Origin: UBA9647 sp963739335
Lineage (GTDB): Bacteria; Bacteroidota; Ignavibacteria; UBA10030
Direction of reading: 5' to 3'
Length of the DNA stretch: 64,000 nucleotides
Assembly: GCA_963739335.1 (NCBI GenBank)
Contig: CAVUAC010000059.1
Span: 1 to 64,000, forward strand
Shown here one piece after another: positions 16,833-27,200 of the stretch. A model generated the notes under the pieces. It had not been told where the DNA came from and searched no databases. It saw nothing but the letters and a program-made list of their open reading frames with translations. How positions within the stretch are numbered: the first letter of the stretch is position 1; each line of letters begins with the position of its first letter. The position numbers and the translations under genes were made by a program.

Positions 16833-18312
16833 TCATTCTTCGCTGTAGTAGTTGATGACACGAACGATTGCTTGCTCGTTTACCTTGTAGAACGACTTGT
16901 CTTCCTTGTTGAATTGATACATCAGGGAATTGACCGTCGGGCGGTAAAATCCTTTCGACGCAAAGCCCCCTCCTTGAAACGCCCCGACTTTCCCTTTGAG
17001 CGGATGCTCCTCCATGAATCTGTGGATTTCGCTCTGGAGTTTTTCGCTTCGGCTGGCGTACCTCTTTCCCGACATCCTGAATCTCTTTTTCTGACGCCCC
17101 CTCTTTTTTCATCTTCTCCAATTTCGATCTCCGTTCGTTGCCGAGCGCTCCCGCCGCGACATTCAGGCTGTCGAAGCGCTCCTGTCCCCAAGGTGTCGGA
17201 ATTGCAAGACCGGGGCTCACCAGGTCTCTCCACTTGAGGTTCCGCGGATCGAGCAGAGCCGTGAGATTGGGCTCTGTCGGCTCGATCCCTTGCGGGAAAA
17301 ATTCAGAATAAGCGACATCAGAAGCGTAATATTCGTCAGCCAGGAAGGCAAACGCGTGCGCAAACTCGTGGTGAAAGACATAATCACTCCAAGGACCATC
17401 ACTCGTAAACGTCGAGAAACAGCCAAACAACGCCCCTCCTCCGTATCGCTTGCTGTTGACCATGATCAGGATCGCGTCGTACGGGACCTGTGCAGCAACA
17501 TCGCGCATCGTCTTGTTGTTTTCCGTCAGAAGATAGCGATCAGAGTCCATCGAATTAAAGGTAGCATCAAGAAGCGTGTGCTGGTACCGCCCCTGCCTCG
17601 GTTCATCAACGCCGCTTTCCGGAGACGGGCTGAAGATTCCCGTAAAATTGAACCGACTCTTATAGCTCATGTACGGTTCCCACCCGAAAAAAATCTCTGC
17701 GTATTTCTTCAGGTCCGCTTCGAATTTCTTTTTCTCTCCCACCACATAGCCTTCACTCAAAACGACAATGTCCACTTTCTTGTGCGGCTCGCCATTCTTC
17801 ACCACCTCGAACACCTGATCTCCTCGTTGCGGAGTTTCAGTGATGACGTGGTAGTCGGCCGGATCGATGCGCAACTCGAACGTGGGATGGTAGATGTTGA
17901 TCGTGTCTCTGGCCTCGATTACAAACAGGACGGGGCGCTTCGGAAAGGGAATCAATGCCGACTGATGAAACGCCCGCTGTGCACCAGCCCTCGCCGGGTC
18001 AGTCGTCTTGTATTCGGCGAAATATCCGTCGTAACCCTTCGAATAGATCAGTGCATTTGACGCAACATCGTACACCTTGATGAAGTACCGACCGTAGGTA
18101 AAGGGATAAATCAGTTTTGCCGGATTTCCGGCCCACGTGCCTTGCTGATAGATCTTATCCACGATAACAACCTCCTGGAGCCTGCTGCCGACGTGATAAT
18201 AGTCGATTCGCAGAGTCTTGTCGACGAAGTAGTCATCGAACTTGAGCTGCTGGGCGGAAACGAGAGAGCAGAGAAACAAACCGAGAAACCACACAACGAA
18301 GCGATGAGTCAT
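16833..18312 (-). CDS. Secreted M64 (IgA-peptidase-like) metallopeptidase, one frameshift
   Basis: From the ATG at 18312 (GGAGGTGCT upstream) the protein has a signal peptide ('FVVWFLGLFLCSLVSA') and an N-terminal beta domain. The zinc site 'HHEFAHAFAFLADEYY' gives HExxH plus the downstream Asp/Glu of the M64 family. M64 members cleave extracellular proteins, IgA in the founding case. Near 17065 ('gtcgggaaagagg') the frame shifts by one base: upstream reads '..EKEIQDVGK', and the family C-terminus '..EKLQSEIHRFMEEHP..GAFQGGGFASKGFYRPT..' continues in another frame to the stop at 16833. Total span is consistent with one full-length gene of about 490 residues. Eleven bases separate it from the upstream peptidase gene, so they are likely one transcript. 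Confidence 0.85.
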
Positions 18313-18323
18313 AGCACCTCCAA

Positions 18324-19712
18324 CTATTGAGAGCAAAGCGTTTCTACTTCTGCAATTGTCTTCGGGATTTTCTTGCCGAGGACACGACACCCCTTCTGTA
18401 GCACGAGGACGTCGTCCTCAATCCTGATTCCTCCGAAACGCTCATACTTCGCAACAACATCGTAATTGATGAACTCCGCGAATTTCTTCTCCGCTTTCCA
18501 GGCGCTGATCAATTCGGGAATGAGATAAATCCCCGGCTCGACGGTAACGACAAACCCGGCCTGCAGTGCTTTCGCAAGACGCAGGTAGCACAGACCGAAT
18601 TGCTCGCTGCGCTTCGTCTGATCATCATAACCGACAAACTCTTCCCCCAGATCCTCCATGTCGTGGACATCGAGCCCCATCATATGGCCCAGACCGCATT
18701 GAAAAAACATCGCATGCGCTCCCGCCCGGACTGCCTCCTCCACATTCCCCTTCATCAATCCAAGATCCTTCAATCCGGCTGCAAGCGTTTTGCAGGCTGT
18801 GAGATGTACCTCCCTGAACTCTGCTCCCGGATTGATCATCTCGATCGCCTTCCTCTGTGCCTGGAAGACGATTTGATAGACTTCTCTCTGCCTCTGCGTG
18901 AACTTCCCGCTGACAGGAAAAGTTCTGGTCAGATCACTAGCATAGTGCAGAGGGGATTCCGCTCCGGAGTCGTTCACAACGATGTTGCCCGACTTCATTT
19001 TGTTGCCGTAATAGTGATTGTGAAGCGTCTCCCCATGGACGGAGAATATGATGGGGAATGCGAGACTTCCACCGCTCGATACGGCGAGACCTTCCATCAT
19101 TCCAACAACCTCCCGCTCGTACATTCCCGGCTTCGTCATCCTCATCGCGGTCATTTGCATCCGGCGGCTGATGTTGACGGCGAGCTCGATCTGCTCGATC
19201 TCCTCCTTTGATTTGATGGATCGCTGATTGACAACGGCCCGCGTGAATTCAGTCGAGGCAAGTTCACGAACCTGGCGAGGGTGAATTCCCAACAGACGCT
19301 CGATCTTCAGCACGTTCTCGGGGCGATACTGTCGCAAGAAATGTATCTTTCTCCCCTTCTGAACCGCAGCTCCGAGCACCTCGCCCAACTTGCTGAGGGG
19401 TCGGGTCTCCGTTACACCAACTCGAACGCTCTTTTCCTGAATAGAGGATTGTGGACCAGTCCAAACGATTTCGTCGACCGTCGGGTCGTCGCCAAAAACG
19501 ATTTCTTTTCTATCGTCGATGTCGATGACAGCAGCAAGGGACGGGTTATCGAGTCCCCAGTAATAGAGGAACGTGCTGTCCTGGCGGAACGAATAGGTGT
19601 TGGCCGGATAGTTCATCGGGCTCTCCTCGTTGCCAAGAAAAAGGAGTATGCCAGAAGCGATCTTCTCCTTCAAGACGCTTCTTCGCTGAACGTAGATCTT
19701 CGATGCAAACAT
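18324..19712 (-). CDS. pepP: Xaa-Pro aminopeptidase (M24B), cytoplasmic
   Basis: A 462-residue aminopeptidase P-type enzyme removing an N-terminal residue before proline. The N-terminal creatinase-like domain (about 1-170, 'QDSTFLYYWGLDNPSLAAVI') is followed by the pita-bread domain. Dinuclear metal ligands are visible: Asp in 'VNDSGAES', Asp in 'YASDLTRTFP', His in 'GLGHMMGLDVHD', Glu in 'VTVEPGIY' and Glu in 'GIRIEDDVLV'. No signal peptide, so it should work in the cytoplasm. Start is fixed by AGAAGGAGAT. It is followed after 11 bases by the M64 gene and preceded by the DPP-IV-type gene. Intact; the strongest evidence in the block for peptide use at proline. Confidence 0.92.
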   Translation of the reverse strand: MFASKIYVQRRSVLKEKIASGILLFLGNEESPMNYPANTYSFRQDSTFLYYWGLDNPSLAAVIDIDDRKEIVFGDDPTVDEIVWTGPQSSIQEKSVRVGVTETRPLSKLGEVLGAAVQKGRKIHFLRQYRPENVLKIERLLGIHPRQVRELASTEFTRAVVNQRSIKSKEEIEQIELAVNISRRMQMTAMRMTKPGMYEREVVGMMEGLAVSSGGSLAFPIIFSVHGETLHNHYYGNKMKSGNIVVNDSGAESPLHYASDLTRTFPVSGKFTQRQREVYQIVFQAQRKAIEMINPGAEFREVHLTACKTLAAGLKDLGLMKGNVEEAVRAGAHAMFFQCGLGHMMGLDVHDMEDLGEEFVGYDDQTKRSEQFGLCYLRLAKALQAGFVVTVEPGIYLIPELISAWKAEKKFAEFINYDVVAKYERFGGIRIEDDVLVLQKGCRVLGKKIPKTIAEVETLCSQ

Positions 19713-19788
19713 TCTGATCTCCTTCTGTAGAATTACGCCTCAAGTACTCTCAACGATGCGGAGATTGCGTTCCCACCGAATGAGACTG

Positions 19789-22040
19789 TTACTTCGGACC
19801 AGGTGGCAAATTCTGATTCAGGTATGATGTCAGCAAAGCGTACAAATGGCGAGTTGTGTTTTCCCCCTCAAAGATGCCGTGAGAACGATTCGGGTATCCA
19901 TCATCGTGAAACGCTTGTCGGCTTTGATGAGCGCATTGATCACGCGCTCGGTATTTTGATAGTGCACATTATCATCGCCGGAACCGTGAACGATCAACAG
20001 GTTTCCCTTCAGCCGGTCTGCGAATGTGACGGGAGAGCCAAGTCGATATCCTTCATCGTTGTCTGTCGGGGAGCCCATGTAACGTTCCTGATAGATTGCG
20101 TTGTACAGATGTTGATCCGTCACCGGGGCAACGGACATGCCCGTTTGGTACAGATCGGGATATCGGAACATCAAGTTGAGCGTCATCGACCCACCGCCGC
20201 TCCAGCCCCAGACACCGATTCTAGTTGAATCGACGTACGGCCAGGTGCGAACAACCCGAATCGCGGCCGCTTGATCGATCGATGCGAGGATCCCGATCTG
20301 GCGGTAGATGCTCTTCCTCCATGCGCGACCCCGAGGGGATGGTGTGCCACGGTTATCGAAACTGACGACCACGTAGCCTTGCTGTGTCAACATGAGATGC
20401 CACAGATAGCCCTGGCCATGCCAGGAGTCAAGAACGGTCTGGCCGGCAGGCTCCCCGTAGACGTGCACGAGGACGGGATATTTCTTCGCCGGGTTGAAGT
20501 CGGGTGGCTTCATGCACCATCCATCAAGTATCACCCCGTTCCCAATGTCGACCTTGAAGAATTCCATCGCGCCGCGCGCAAGCTTATTCATTTTCTCTCG
20601 CAGTTTTTCATTTTCAACCAACGTCCGTGTGAGCTCATGGTTCGGAACACGGACGAGCTCCGTCCGAGGTGGTGTATCGAATGTTGAATACGTGTGGAAG
20701 GCCCACCGTCCATCGGGTGAAATGTCGTATCGGTGCGTTCCGGGCTGGTTGGCAGGTGTGAGTCGTTCTGCCTTGCTTTTTCCATCGAGCCGGACTCGGT
20801 AAAGGTATCGCTGTGTCCCGTTCTCCGGCGATGCGATGAAGTACACCCAGCCGCCGGTTTCATCGATGTGCTCGATACTCACGACGTCGTACTCTCCGGG
20901 AGTAACCAGACGCTTCTCCTTGCCATTGCGGGAGCACAAATAGAGATGCCTCCAGCCATCCTTCTCGCTCACCCACATGAATCGCTTGCCGCCGTCGAAC
21001 CATCGCAGATCATCAACGACTTCGACCCAGGCGCTGTCAGTCTCTGTTAGGATGGTCCAGACCCGGCCGGTGCGGACATCGCCGAGCATCAGGCTGTCGG
21101 TGTTCTGCAGGCGGTTGAAATGCTGGAACACTAGCTCCTTGGAATTCGCTGCCCATTCCATGCGCGGCATGTAGTTGTTTCGTTTGTCGCCCGCGACGTT
21201 CATCCAAACCGTCTGCCCGCCTCCAGCACTGATGACACCAACACGACAAGAAGAGAGGGTCGTCCCGACCTTCGGATATTGCACCGGAACAAGAAATGAG
21301 TAGAGCGAATCGGTGTTGTTGATGAGGTAAAAGTCTCGAACACCTGAAGCGTCCAGTTGCCAGTATGCGATCGACGCGCCGTCAGGACTCCAGCGGAATC
21401 CGTCCCGGTCAAACCATTCCTCCTCATACACCCAATCGAACGTTCCGTTGATGATCATCTTCGAGCCGTCGAAGGTGAGCTGCCGGATCTGACCGCTGCT
21501 GAGGTCCTCGACGTAGATGTTGTGCTCCCGAACATAGGCAACCCGTTTGTCGTCCGGCGAGAACTTTGCGAACATCAGCGTCGATGGTTTCGCGTCGCCT
21601 CCAAGCTTCAACAGCTTCCAGGCAGCAAGGTCAATGACCCAGTAATCCCCCCGCGTGTTTTGGCGCCAGACGCGCTTCGAGTTCGTGTAGAGAAGAAGAA
21701 GCTTTCCGTCCGGTGACCAGGAGTAGTCATCGATCCTGAGCGGCGTTGATTCTCCCGGGGGGATGAGCTTCGCCGCAGAAACCAGGACTTCTCTCTTGCC
21801 CGTTTCGGTATCGTACTTCAGAATATCCCTTGCGCCTTTCACCGCATCGGAAGCTTCGACCGTTGTGTAAGCGGCACCATTGCTCAGCCAGCGCGCAGGT
21901 CCAAAAAATTCTGAGACAAATTCGCGGTTCTTGAAAATCCGATCGAGCGTGAGACGCGTTTCATCATCCGTCTGCGAGAAGGCAGACAGAGACAAGGAAA
22001 CAGCGGCAAGCATGAAGAGGACTAAACGTTGACGTTTCAT
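19789..22040 (-). CDS. Dipeptidyl-peptidase IV-type S9 peptidase, one frameshift near C-terminus
   Basis: From ATG 22040 it has a signal peptide ('LVLFMLAAVSLSLSAFS'), a DPP-IV N-terminal beta-propeller (about residues 30-480, with 'YSWSPDGKLLLLYTN' and 'DWVYEEEWFDRDGFRWSPDG') and a C-terminal alpha/beta-hydrolase domain. 'GVWGWSGGGSMTL' carries the nucleophile Ser, 'LLIVHGSGDDNVH' the Asp. 'YEEEW' resembles the Glu motif that binds the substrate N-terminus in DPP-IV. After 'RFTMMD' one base is missing (about 19900); in the shifted frame the family C-terminus resumes with 'YPNRSHGIFEG', carrying the catalytic His, and ends 'NLPPGPK' at 19789. Without correction the enzyme loses that His. It would release Xaa-Pro dipeptides in the periplasm. 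Confidence 0.9.
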
Positions 22041-22083
22041 GTGGAGCTCCCCAGCTATGGTTTTTGTGAGCAAGGTTCGGTTC

Positions 22084-24516
22084 TTAGCGTTGTTTAAGGT
22101 CACCGTCAAGCACATACCTCTCTCCTTTTTTCGTTTCGAATCGCACGACGGTACTTCTGTACCGCACCGTACAGGGCTGGCCAAGCACTGATTGAATGAC
22201 AACGTTGGTAAGTTTTCCATCCTTCCAGTCGAAGCTCACTTCGAAACCCCCTCGGGCCCGCAGTCCCTTGACCGATCCTGTCGTCCATGCCTTGGGCAAT
22301 GCTGGGAGCACGTACAGCATATTTGCGTGAGACTGCAACAACATTTCTGTGATAGCTGCAGTGCCTCCAAAGTTGCCATCCACCTGGAGTGCCTTTCCAT
22401 CCTTCGAAAACAAGTTGGGCCAGGTTCGATTCGTGATGAGGCTTCTGATTTCCTTGTATGCCTGTTCGCCCTCAAGCAAGCGGGCCCAGAGCGCTCCCCG
22501 CCACGCCATTGAGAAGGACATTCCCTCATCTCCCCTTGAAATGATCGCTTTTCTCGCCGCAGAAGCAAGCTCGGGGGTTGAGCGCGGATCGATCTCTTCG
22601 CCTGGATATAGTGGCCATAGATGTGAGAGATGGCGATGATTCGGCTCCAGACTCCCCCAGTCATCGAGCCATTCCTGCAACTCGCCGGACCTGCCAATCT
22701 GCAGGGGCGCCAATCGAGTCCGGACCGATCTCAGCCTCTCACGGAGGTCCTTGTCAACACCGAGTATTTCCGAAGCTTCGATGCAGGCACTGAAGAGGGC
22801 ACGGAGGATAGACATCTCGATCGTCGCACCGGCGCAAATGGTCGTGCCTGGCAAATAGAGACCTGTGACCTCGTCAAAGTATCTCTTGTTTCCTTCTCTC
22901 TGTGGGCAATTCTCTGGCGAGGTTGATGGACAGGTTACCAACCACTTATGGGTCGGTTCCTCCACCAAGGTGCTCAAGAAGAATTCAGCCGATCCTTTCA
23001 TAACCGGATAGATCTTCTTAAGATATGTCCCATCCTCGTTGAAACGATAGTGGTCCCAGAGATGGGTCGTGAGCCAAGCGCCACCCGTCGAGAATGTACC
23101 CCATGTTGGCCCATCCATTGGTGCGCAGGCCAACCAGATGTCCGTGTTCTGATGAAGGACCCAACCGTTTGCATTGTAATGCCTTCTGGCTACGCTTACT
23201 CCTGGGCCCCCGGCGATCTCTGAAACCATCTTGATGAGCGGTTCGACACACTCAGCAAGATTCCCGGCCTCAGCAGGCCAGTAGTTCATCTCCAGATTGA
23301 TATTGGTCGTGTACTTGGAGTCCCACCATGGATTTGAATCCGCATTCCAAATGCCCTGGAGGTTTGCAGCTTGTGTCCCCGGTCGGGAGCTCGAGATAAG
23401 AAGGTACCGACCAAATTGGTAGAAGAGCGGAACGAGCTGTGGATCGAATGTGTGAGCAGAGTTCTTGATGCGCTCATCAGTGGGCAAACTCGACGCTTCT
23501 GTTATTCCAAGGTCAAGTGTGACGCGGCCAAAGAGCTTCTGATAATCCTCAACATGCGCCGTTCGTAGCTGCTCATATGATTTCTTCTCGGCTTCTGCCA
23601 AATAGTGCTGGACGCGCACATCTGGATTGCTGTTGACATCATTGTAGCTTGCGAAGTTCGTTGCCGCTGCAAACAGAAGGGTCACTGCATTTGCGTTTCG
23701 GACTGTGAGGTCGACCCCATCAACAGCCACTGTGCCACCATCGAGGAGAGCTTTGACGTGCGCTCCGTACCTGATCATTCCTTTGATCCCAAGGTAGTCT
23801 GCCGTCTTGCCCTTCAGATGCAAGCCATCCGGTGGGGCACCGTCCATTTGAAAGTAATCTGTTCCGTAGTTTGAGTGATCAGGATTTCTCACCCCCTGCA
23901 AGTTGACCGTGAATGTAACCGCGGCGGGTGCATCAGCCGTCAATCGGACAACAACCACCTGATCCACTGCCGTTGAAAAGATTTCCCGATGGTAGGTGAC
24001 GTTGCCCACCTGATAGCTTACGCTCGCAATGGCCTGGCCGAGATCGAGCGCCCGGCGATAGTTCTTGACCTTTTGATGGCCAGGAAAACACAGATTGAGA
24101 TTGGCCAGGGGCTGATACTTCATCTGCTCCACCGGCATTCCCATCATCGTCCGCCCGAAGAGGTTATGAGCTTGCAAATACTTGCCTTCAAAAATCAGCC
24201 GCCGGATCTCCGGCAGTGCTTCGGGTCCCCCGGACGTGCTGGGATCGTACGGTCCACCAGTCCAGAGCGTTGCCTCGTTCAGTTGAATCCTCTCTTCATC
24301 GGTCTTCCCAAAAACCATCGCCCCCAACCGTCCGTTGCCAACCGGGAGCGCCTCAGTCCATTCCTGAGCCGGCTGCTTGTACCAGAGCCTCAGGTTTCGA
24401 TCGTCGGGCGCGCCCTGGCCAGCTATGAGAGCCTGAAAACCCGTCAGGATGCTAACGGTGACAACCGATGCAGCTGTGATTAGTCGAGCGCGGCGTGATC
24501 TGACAGGGCGCGTCAT
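22084..24516 (-). CDS. GH95 alpha-L-fucosidase/galactosidase
   Basis: An 810-residue exported glycoside hydrolase with a basic N-terminus and signal-like segment ('ITAASVVTVSILTGFQALIA'). The GH95 N-terminal beta domain ('LPVGNGRLGAMVFG', 'LNEATLWTGGPYDP') is followed by an (alpha/alpha)6 barrel. In it are the paired Asn of 'TTNINLEMNYWPAEAGN', the Glu of 'STSPEN' and the Asp of 'VDGNFGGTAAI', corresponding to the inverting catalytic set described for family GH95. Members cleave alpha-1,2-linked fucose or alpha-L-galactose from glycans. It is the only sugar hydrolase inside the peptidase/hydroxyproline block, 43 bases upstream of the DPP-IV-type gene. That would fit deglycosylation of a glycoprotein substrate such as fucosylated plant arabinogalactan proteins; this is an inference. 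Confidence 0.9.
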   Translation of the reverse strand: MTRPVRSRRARLITAASVVTVSILTGFQALIAGQGAPDDRNLRLWYKQPAQEWTEALPVGNGRLGAMVFGKTDEERIQLNEATLWTGGPYDPSTSGGPEALPEIRRLIFEGKYLQAHNLFGRTMMGMPVEQMKYQPLANLNLCFPGHQKVKNYRRALDLGQAIASVSYQVGNVTYHREIFSTAVDQVVVVRLTADAPAAVTFTVNLQGVRNPDHSNYGTDYFQMDGAPPDGLHLKGKTADYLGIKGMIRYGAHVKALLDGGTVAVDGVDLTVRNANAVTLLFAAATNFASYNDVNSNPDVRVQHYLAEAEKKSYEQLRTAHVEDYQKLFGRVTLDLGITEASSLPTDERIKNSAHTFDPQLVPLFYQFGRYLLISSSRPGTQAANLQGIWNADSNPWWDSKYTTNINLEMNYWPAEAGNLAECVEPLIKMVSEIAGGPGVSVARRHYNANGWVLHQNTDIWLACAPMDGPTWGTFSTGGAWLTTHLWDHYRFNEDGTYLKKIYPVMKGSAEFFLSTLVEEPTHKWLVTCPSTSPENCPQREGNKRYFDEVTGLYLPGTTICAGATIEMSILRALFSACIEASEILGVDKDLRERLRSVRTRLAPLQIGRSGELQEWLDDWGSLEPNHRHLSHLWPLYPGEEIDPRSTPELASAARKAIISRGDEGMSFSMAWRGALWARLLEGEQAYKEIRSLITNRTWPNLFSKDGKALQVDGNFGGTAAITEMLLQSHANMLYVLPALPKAWTTGSVKGLRARGGFEVSFDWKDGKLTNVVIQSVLGQPCTVRYRSTVVRFETKKGERYVLDGDLKQR

Positions 24517-24833
24517 TGAGTCTGTTCAGGGATGAGGGTATTGTGAGGGCAGGGCTGGCAAGATAATCTTCGTTCTTCGATTCCCAAGGCTCGATCTTCA
24601 ACCGAGGGAGGTACTCCGGGAGACCAATCTACGAAACCCTTCGGGACTGATTAACAGGAGTTGAAAGCCTTCCGCGCAACTTTCTGAAGCGAAACATAAA
24701 CTCCTCGACCGAGCGCGCAATCGTCATATCACCCCTGTTCAAAAGGAACAATGATCACAAAAGGCCAGTGACGGCCCGCTCGAGGCGGGAACAATCAAGC
24801 AAGATCATGGATCTGTTGCGTTGAGTATGATTC
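24517..24833. other. Intergenic between hypD and GH95
   Basis: 317 bases. A short palindrome 'cccgctcgaggcggg' at about 24777 could act as a weak terminator for hypD. No gene, repeat or clear promoter seen. Confidence 0.4.
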
Positions 24834-27200
24834 CTACAGGGTCGACTGCTCCGTGCGGGAGATGATCTCATCCTGGAGGTCCTTTCCGAGATCGCAGAAG
24901 TAATCACTGTAACCCGCGACCCTGACGATCAGGTCCCGATTCTGTTCGGGGTGAGCCTGCGCCTTGCGAAGGGTCTCTGCTGTGACGACATTGAACTGAA
25001 TATGGTGACCGCCAAGCTTGAAGTAGCTTCTGACCAGATGCGTCAAGTCATCAATCCCTTTCTCATCTTCCACGAGCTTTGGCGTGAGCTTTTGGTTCAG
25101 AAGTGTGCCGCCCGTTCGCACGTGATCCATTTTTGCCGCCGATTTCAAGACAGCCGTCGGACCATCGCGATCAGCTCCCTGCACCGGCGAGATCCCTTCA
25201 GACAGGGGTTGATGTGTTTTTCTTCCATCAGGTGTCGCGCCGGTTTTCGAGCCAAAATAGATATGACAGGTGGTCGGAAGAAGATTGATTCTGTACGCTC
25301 CGCCTTTCGTGTTCATTCTTCCGTCAACGGCATGGAAGAATATCTCGAAGACCTGTTGCATCAAGTTGTCGGCGTAGTCGTCGTCGTTTCCATACTTCGG
25401 GGTCTTGTTCATCAGCATCAGACGGAGCTTGTCATTCCCTTCAAAATCCGCCGCCAGCGCTTTCTCGAGCTCCATCATCGAGATTGAGTGGTGATCAAAC
25501 ACGTGATACTTGATCGCCGTCAGAGAGTCCGTCACCGTGCCCATTCCGACTCCCTGAATGTACATCGTATTGTATCTCGCGCCCCCTCCATTATAGTCCT
25601 TTCCTTTTGCAATACAATCGTCTATGAGAACAGAGAGGAAGGGAACGGGCATGTATTTGGCATACAATTGTTCGATGACGTTGCTTCCCCTGATTTTGAT
25701 GTCGATGAAGTATTGAAGCTGACGCCTGAATGCATTCATCAGATCATCAAAAGAGCCGAACGCAGAAGAATCTCCTGTTTCGATACCAATTTTCTCCCCC
25801 GATTCCGGGTCAATGCCGTTGTGCAACGTCACTTCAAGGATCTTGGGGATGTTTAGATACCCCGTCAAAATGTAGCTTTCTTTCCCAAATGCGCCTGTCT
25901 CAACACAGCCGCTCGTCCCACCATTTCTGGCATCTTCGACGGTTTTCCCCTGGCGGAGCAACTCATCAACCACTGTGTCCGCGTTAAAGATCGAGGGTTG
26001 CCCCCATCCTTTGCGGATGATTTTGCACGCGCGCTTGAGGAATTCATCGGGATTCTTCTTGCTCAGTTGAATGTTGGAACTCGGCTGCACAAGCCGCATC
26101 TCGTCGATCACATCGAGCACGAGATAGGTGACCGCATTGACTCCGTTTGACCCATCAGCTTTCAGACCGCCCGAGTTGATGTTCGCGAAATCGGTATATG
26201 TGGCACTTTCCGCAGCAGTAATTCCGACTTTTGGTGGCGCGGGTTGGTTGTTGAATTTGATCCAGAAGCATTGCAGCAATTCTCGCGCTTCCTCTTGTGT
26301 CAGGCTCCCTTCTTCAATCTCTTTCTTGTAGAAGGGGTAAAGATGTTGGTCAAGCCTGCCGGGATTGAACGCGTCCCAAGGGTTAAGCTCGGTTATGACT
26401 CCAAGGTGAACGAACCAATAGTACTGAAGCGCTTCCCAGAAGTTCCGCGGAGCCTTGGCGGGAACGTGCTCACAGATCTCAGCTATCTTCTCCAATTCGC
26501 TTCTACGAACCGGGTCCTGGGCCAGGCCTGCGAGCTCGTGCGCCTTCTCGGAATGACGTTGAGCGAAGATGATGATCGCATCGATGCAGACCGCCATTGC
26601 CTGCAATTCTTCTTTTTTCTCAAATGCTTCCGGGTCGTTGAAATAGTCGAGATTCTTCAGACTGAGCTCGATGTCCTTCTTGAAGTCGAGCATCCCCTTC
26701 TTGTATATCTTGTCGTCCAGAACGGTATGACCGGGCCCCCGCTGTTCCATAAATTCCGTGAAGATTCCCGCGTTATACGCGCGCATCCACTCCTCCGTCA
26801 TCTCACCGAAGATCCGTTCGCGAACCGTCTTCCCCTTCCAGAACGGAATGATGACATCCCGATAGGCCGATCGCACCTCGTCACAGACTGCAAATGACAC
26901 CTTTTCCCTCCTGTCGAGGATCTCAAGGTCATCGAGTGTGTGACAGCAGAGCTCGGGGAACGTCGGGGTTGCCTTCGGCGCAGGGCCGCGCTCGCCAACG
27001 ATGAGCTCACCCTCATTGATGCAGATCGTTTTGCCTTCCATCAGATGTTTGAATGCCAGCGCTCTTCGCATGGGAACCGAGACAAAGCTCTCATCTTTCC
27101 GGTATGCTTCCGTCATCAAGAGGGCACGTTCAGCGGAAATGCGAGGGACTGCCTCCAAGCTTTGTTTTCGCAGAAGTATAGTGCGACTGGTCATGGTCAT
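24834..27200 (-). CDS. hypD: Trans-4-hydroxy-L-proline dehydratase (glycyl radical enzyme)
   Basis: A 788-residue glycyl radical enzyme that dehydrates trans-4-hydroxy-L-proline to (S)-1-pyrroline-5-carboxylate. The radical Gly is in 'RVAGYSDYF' (G763) and the thiyl Cys in 'GGTSGCVETG' (C432, with E434). Against the residues I recall from the Clostridioides difficile HypD structure (F152, H160, D278, S334, F340, C434, E436, Y450, T645, G765), this protein has the same residue at a constant offset of two: F150, H158, D276, S332, F338, C432, E434, Y448, T643, G763. This separates it from pyruvate formate-lyase, glycerol and propanediol dehydratases. Its ATG directly follows the TGA of the activase gene, implying coupled translation. 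The enzyme needs anoxic conditions. The gene is intact. Confidence 0.9.
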   Translation of the reverse strand: MTMTSRTILLRKQSLEAVPRISAERALLMTEAYRKDESFVSVPMRRALAFKHLMEGKTICINEGELIVGERGPAPKATPTFPELCCHTLDDLEILDRREKVSFAVCDEVRSAYRDVIIPFWKGKTVRERIFGEMTEEWMRAYNAGIFTEFMEQRGPGHTVLDDKIYKKGMLDFKKDIELSLKNLDYFNDPEAFEKKEELQAMAVCIDAIIIFAQRHSEKAHELAGLAQDPVRRSELEKIAEICEHVPAKAPRNFWEALQYYWFVHLGVITELNPWDAFNPGRLDQHLYPFYKKEIEEGSLTQEEARELLQCFWIKFNNQPAPPKVGITAAESATYTDFANINSGGLKADGSNGVNAVTYLVLDVIDEMRLVQPSSNIQLSKKNPDEFLKRACKIIRKGWGQPSIFNADTVVDELLRQGKTVEDARNGGTSGCVETGAFGKESYILTGYLNIPKILEVTLHNGIDPESGEKIGIETGDSSAFGSFDDLMNAFRRQLQYFIDIKIRGSNVIEQLYAKYMPVPFLSVLIDDCIAKGKDYNGGGARYNTMYIQGVGMGTVTDSLTAIKYHVFDHHSISMMELEKALAADFEGNDKLRLMLMNKTPKYGNDDDYADNLMQQVFEIFFHAVDGRMNTKGGAYRINLLPTTCHIYFGSKTGATPDGRKTHQPLSEGISPVQGADRDGPTAVLKSAAKMDHVRTGGTLLNQKLTPKLVEDEKGIDDLTHLVRSYFKLGGHHIQFNVVTAETLRKAQAHPEQNRDLIVRVAGYSDYFCDLGKDLQDEIISRTEQSTL

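Noticed and set aside
24834..27200. Assignment as pyruvate formate-lyase, glycerol or propanediol dehydratase
   Set aside because: Length and the constant-offset match of ten active-site positions fit HypD; pyruvate formate-lyase would show two adjacent active-site Cys.
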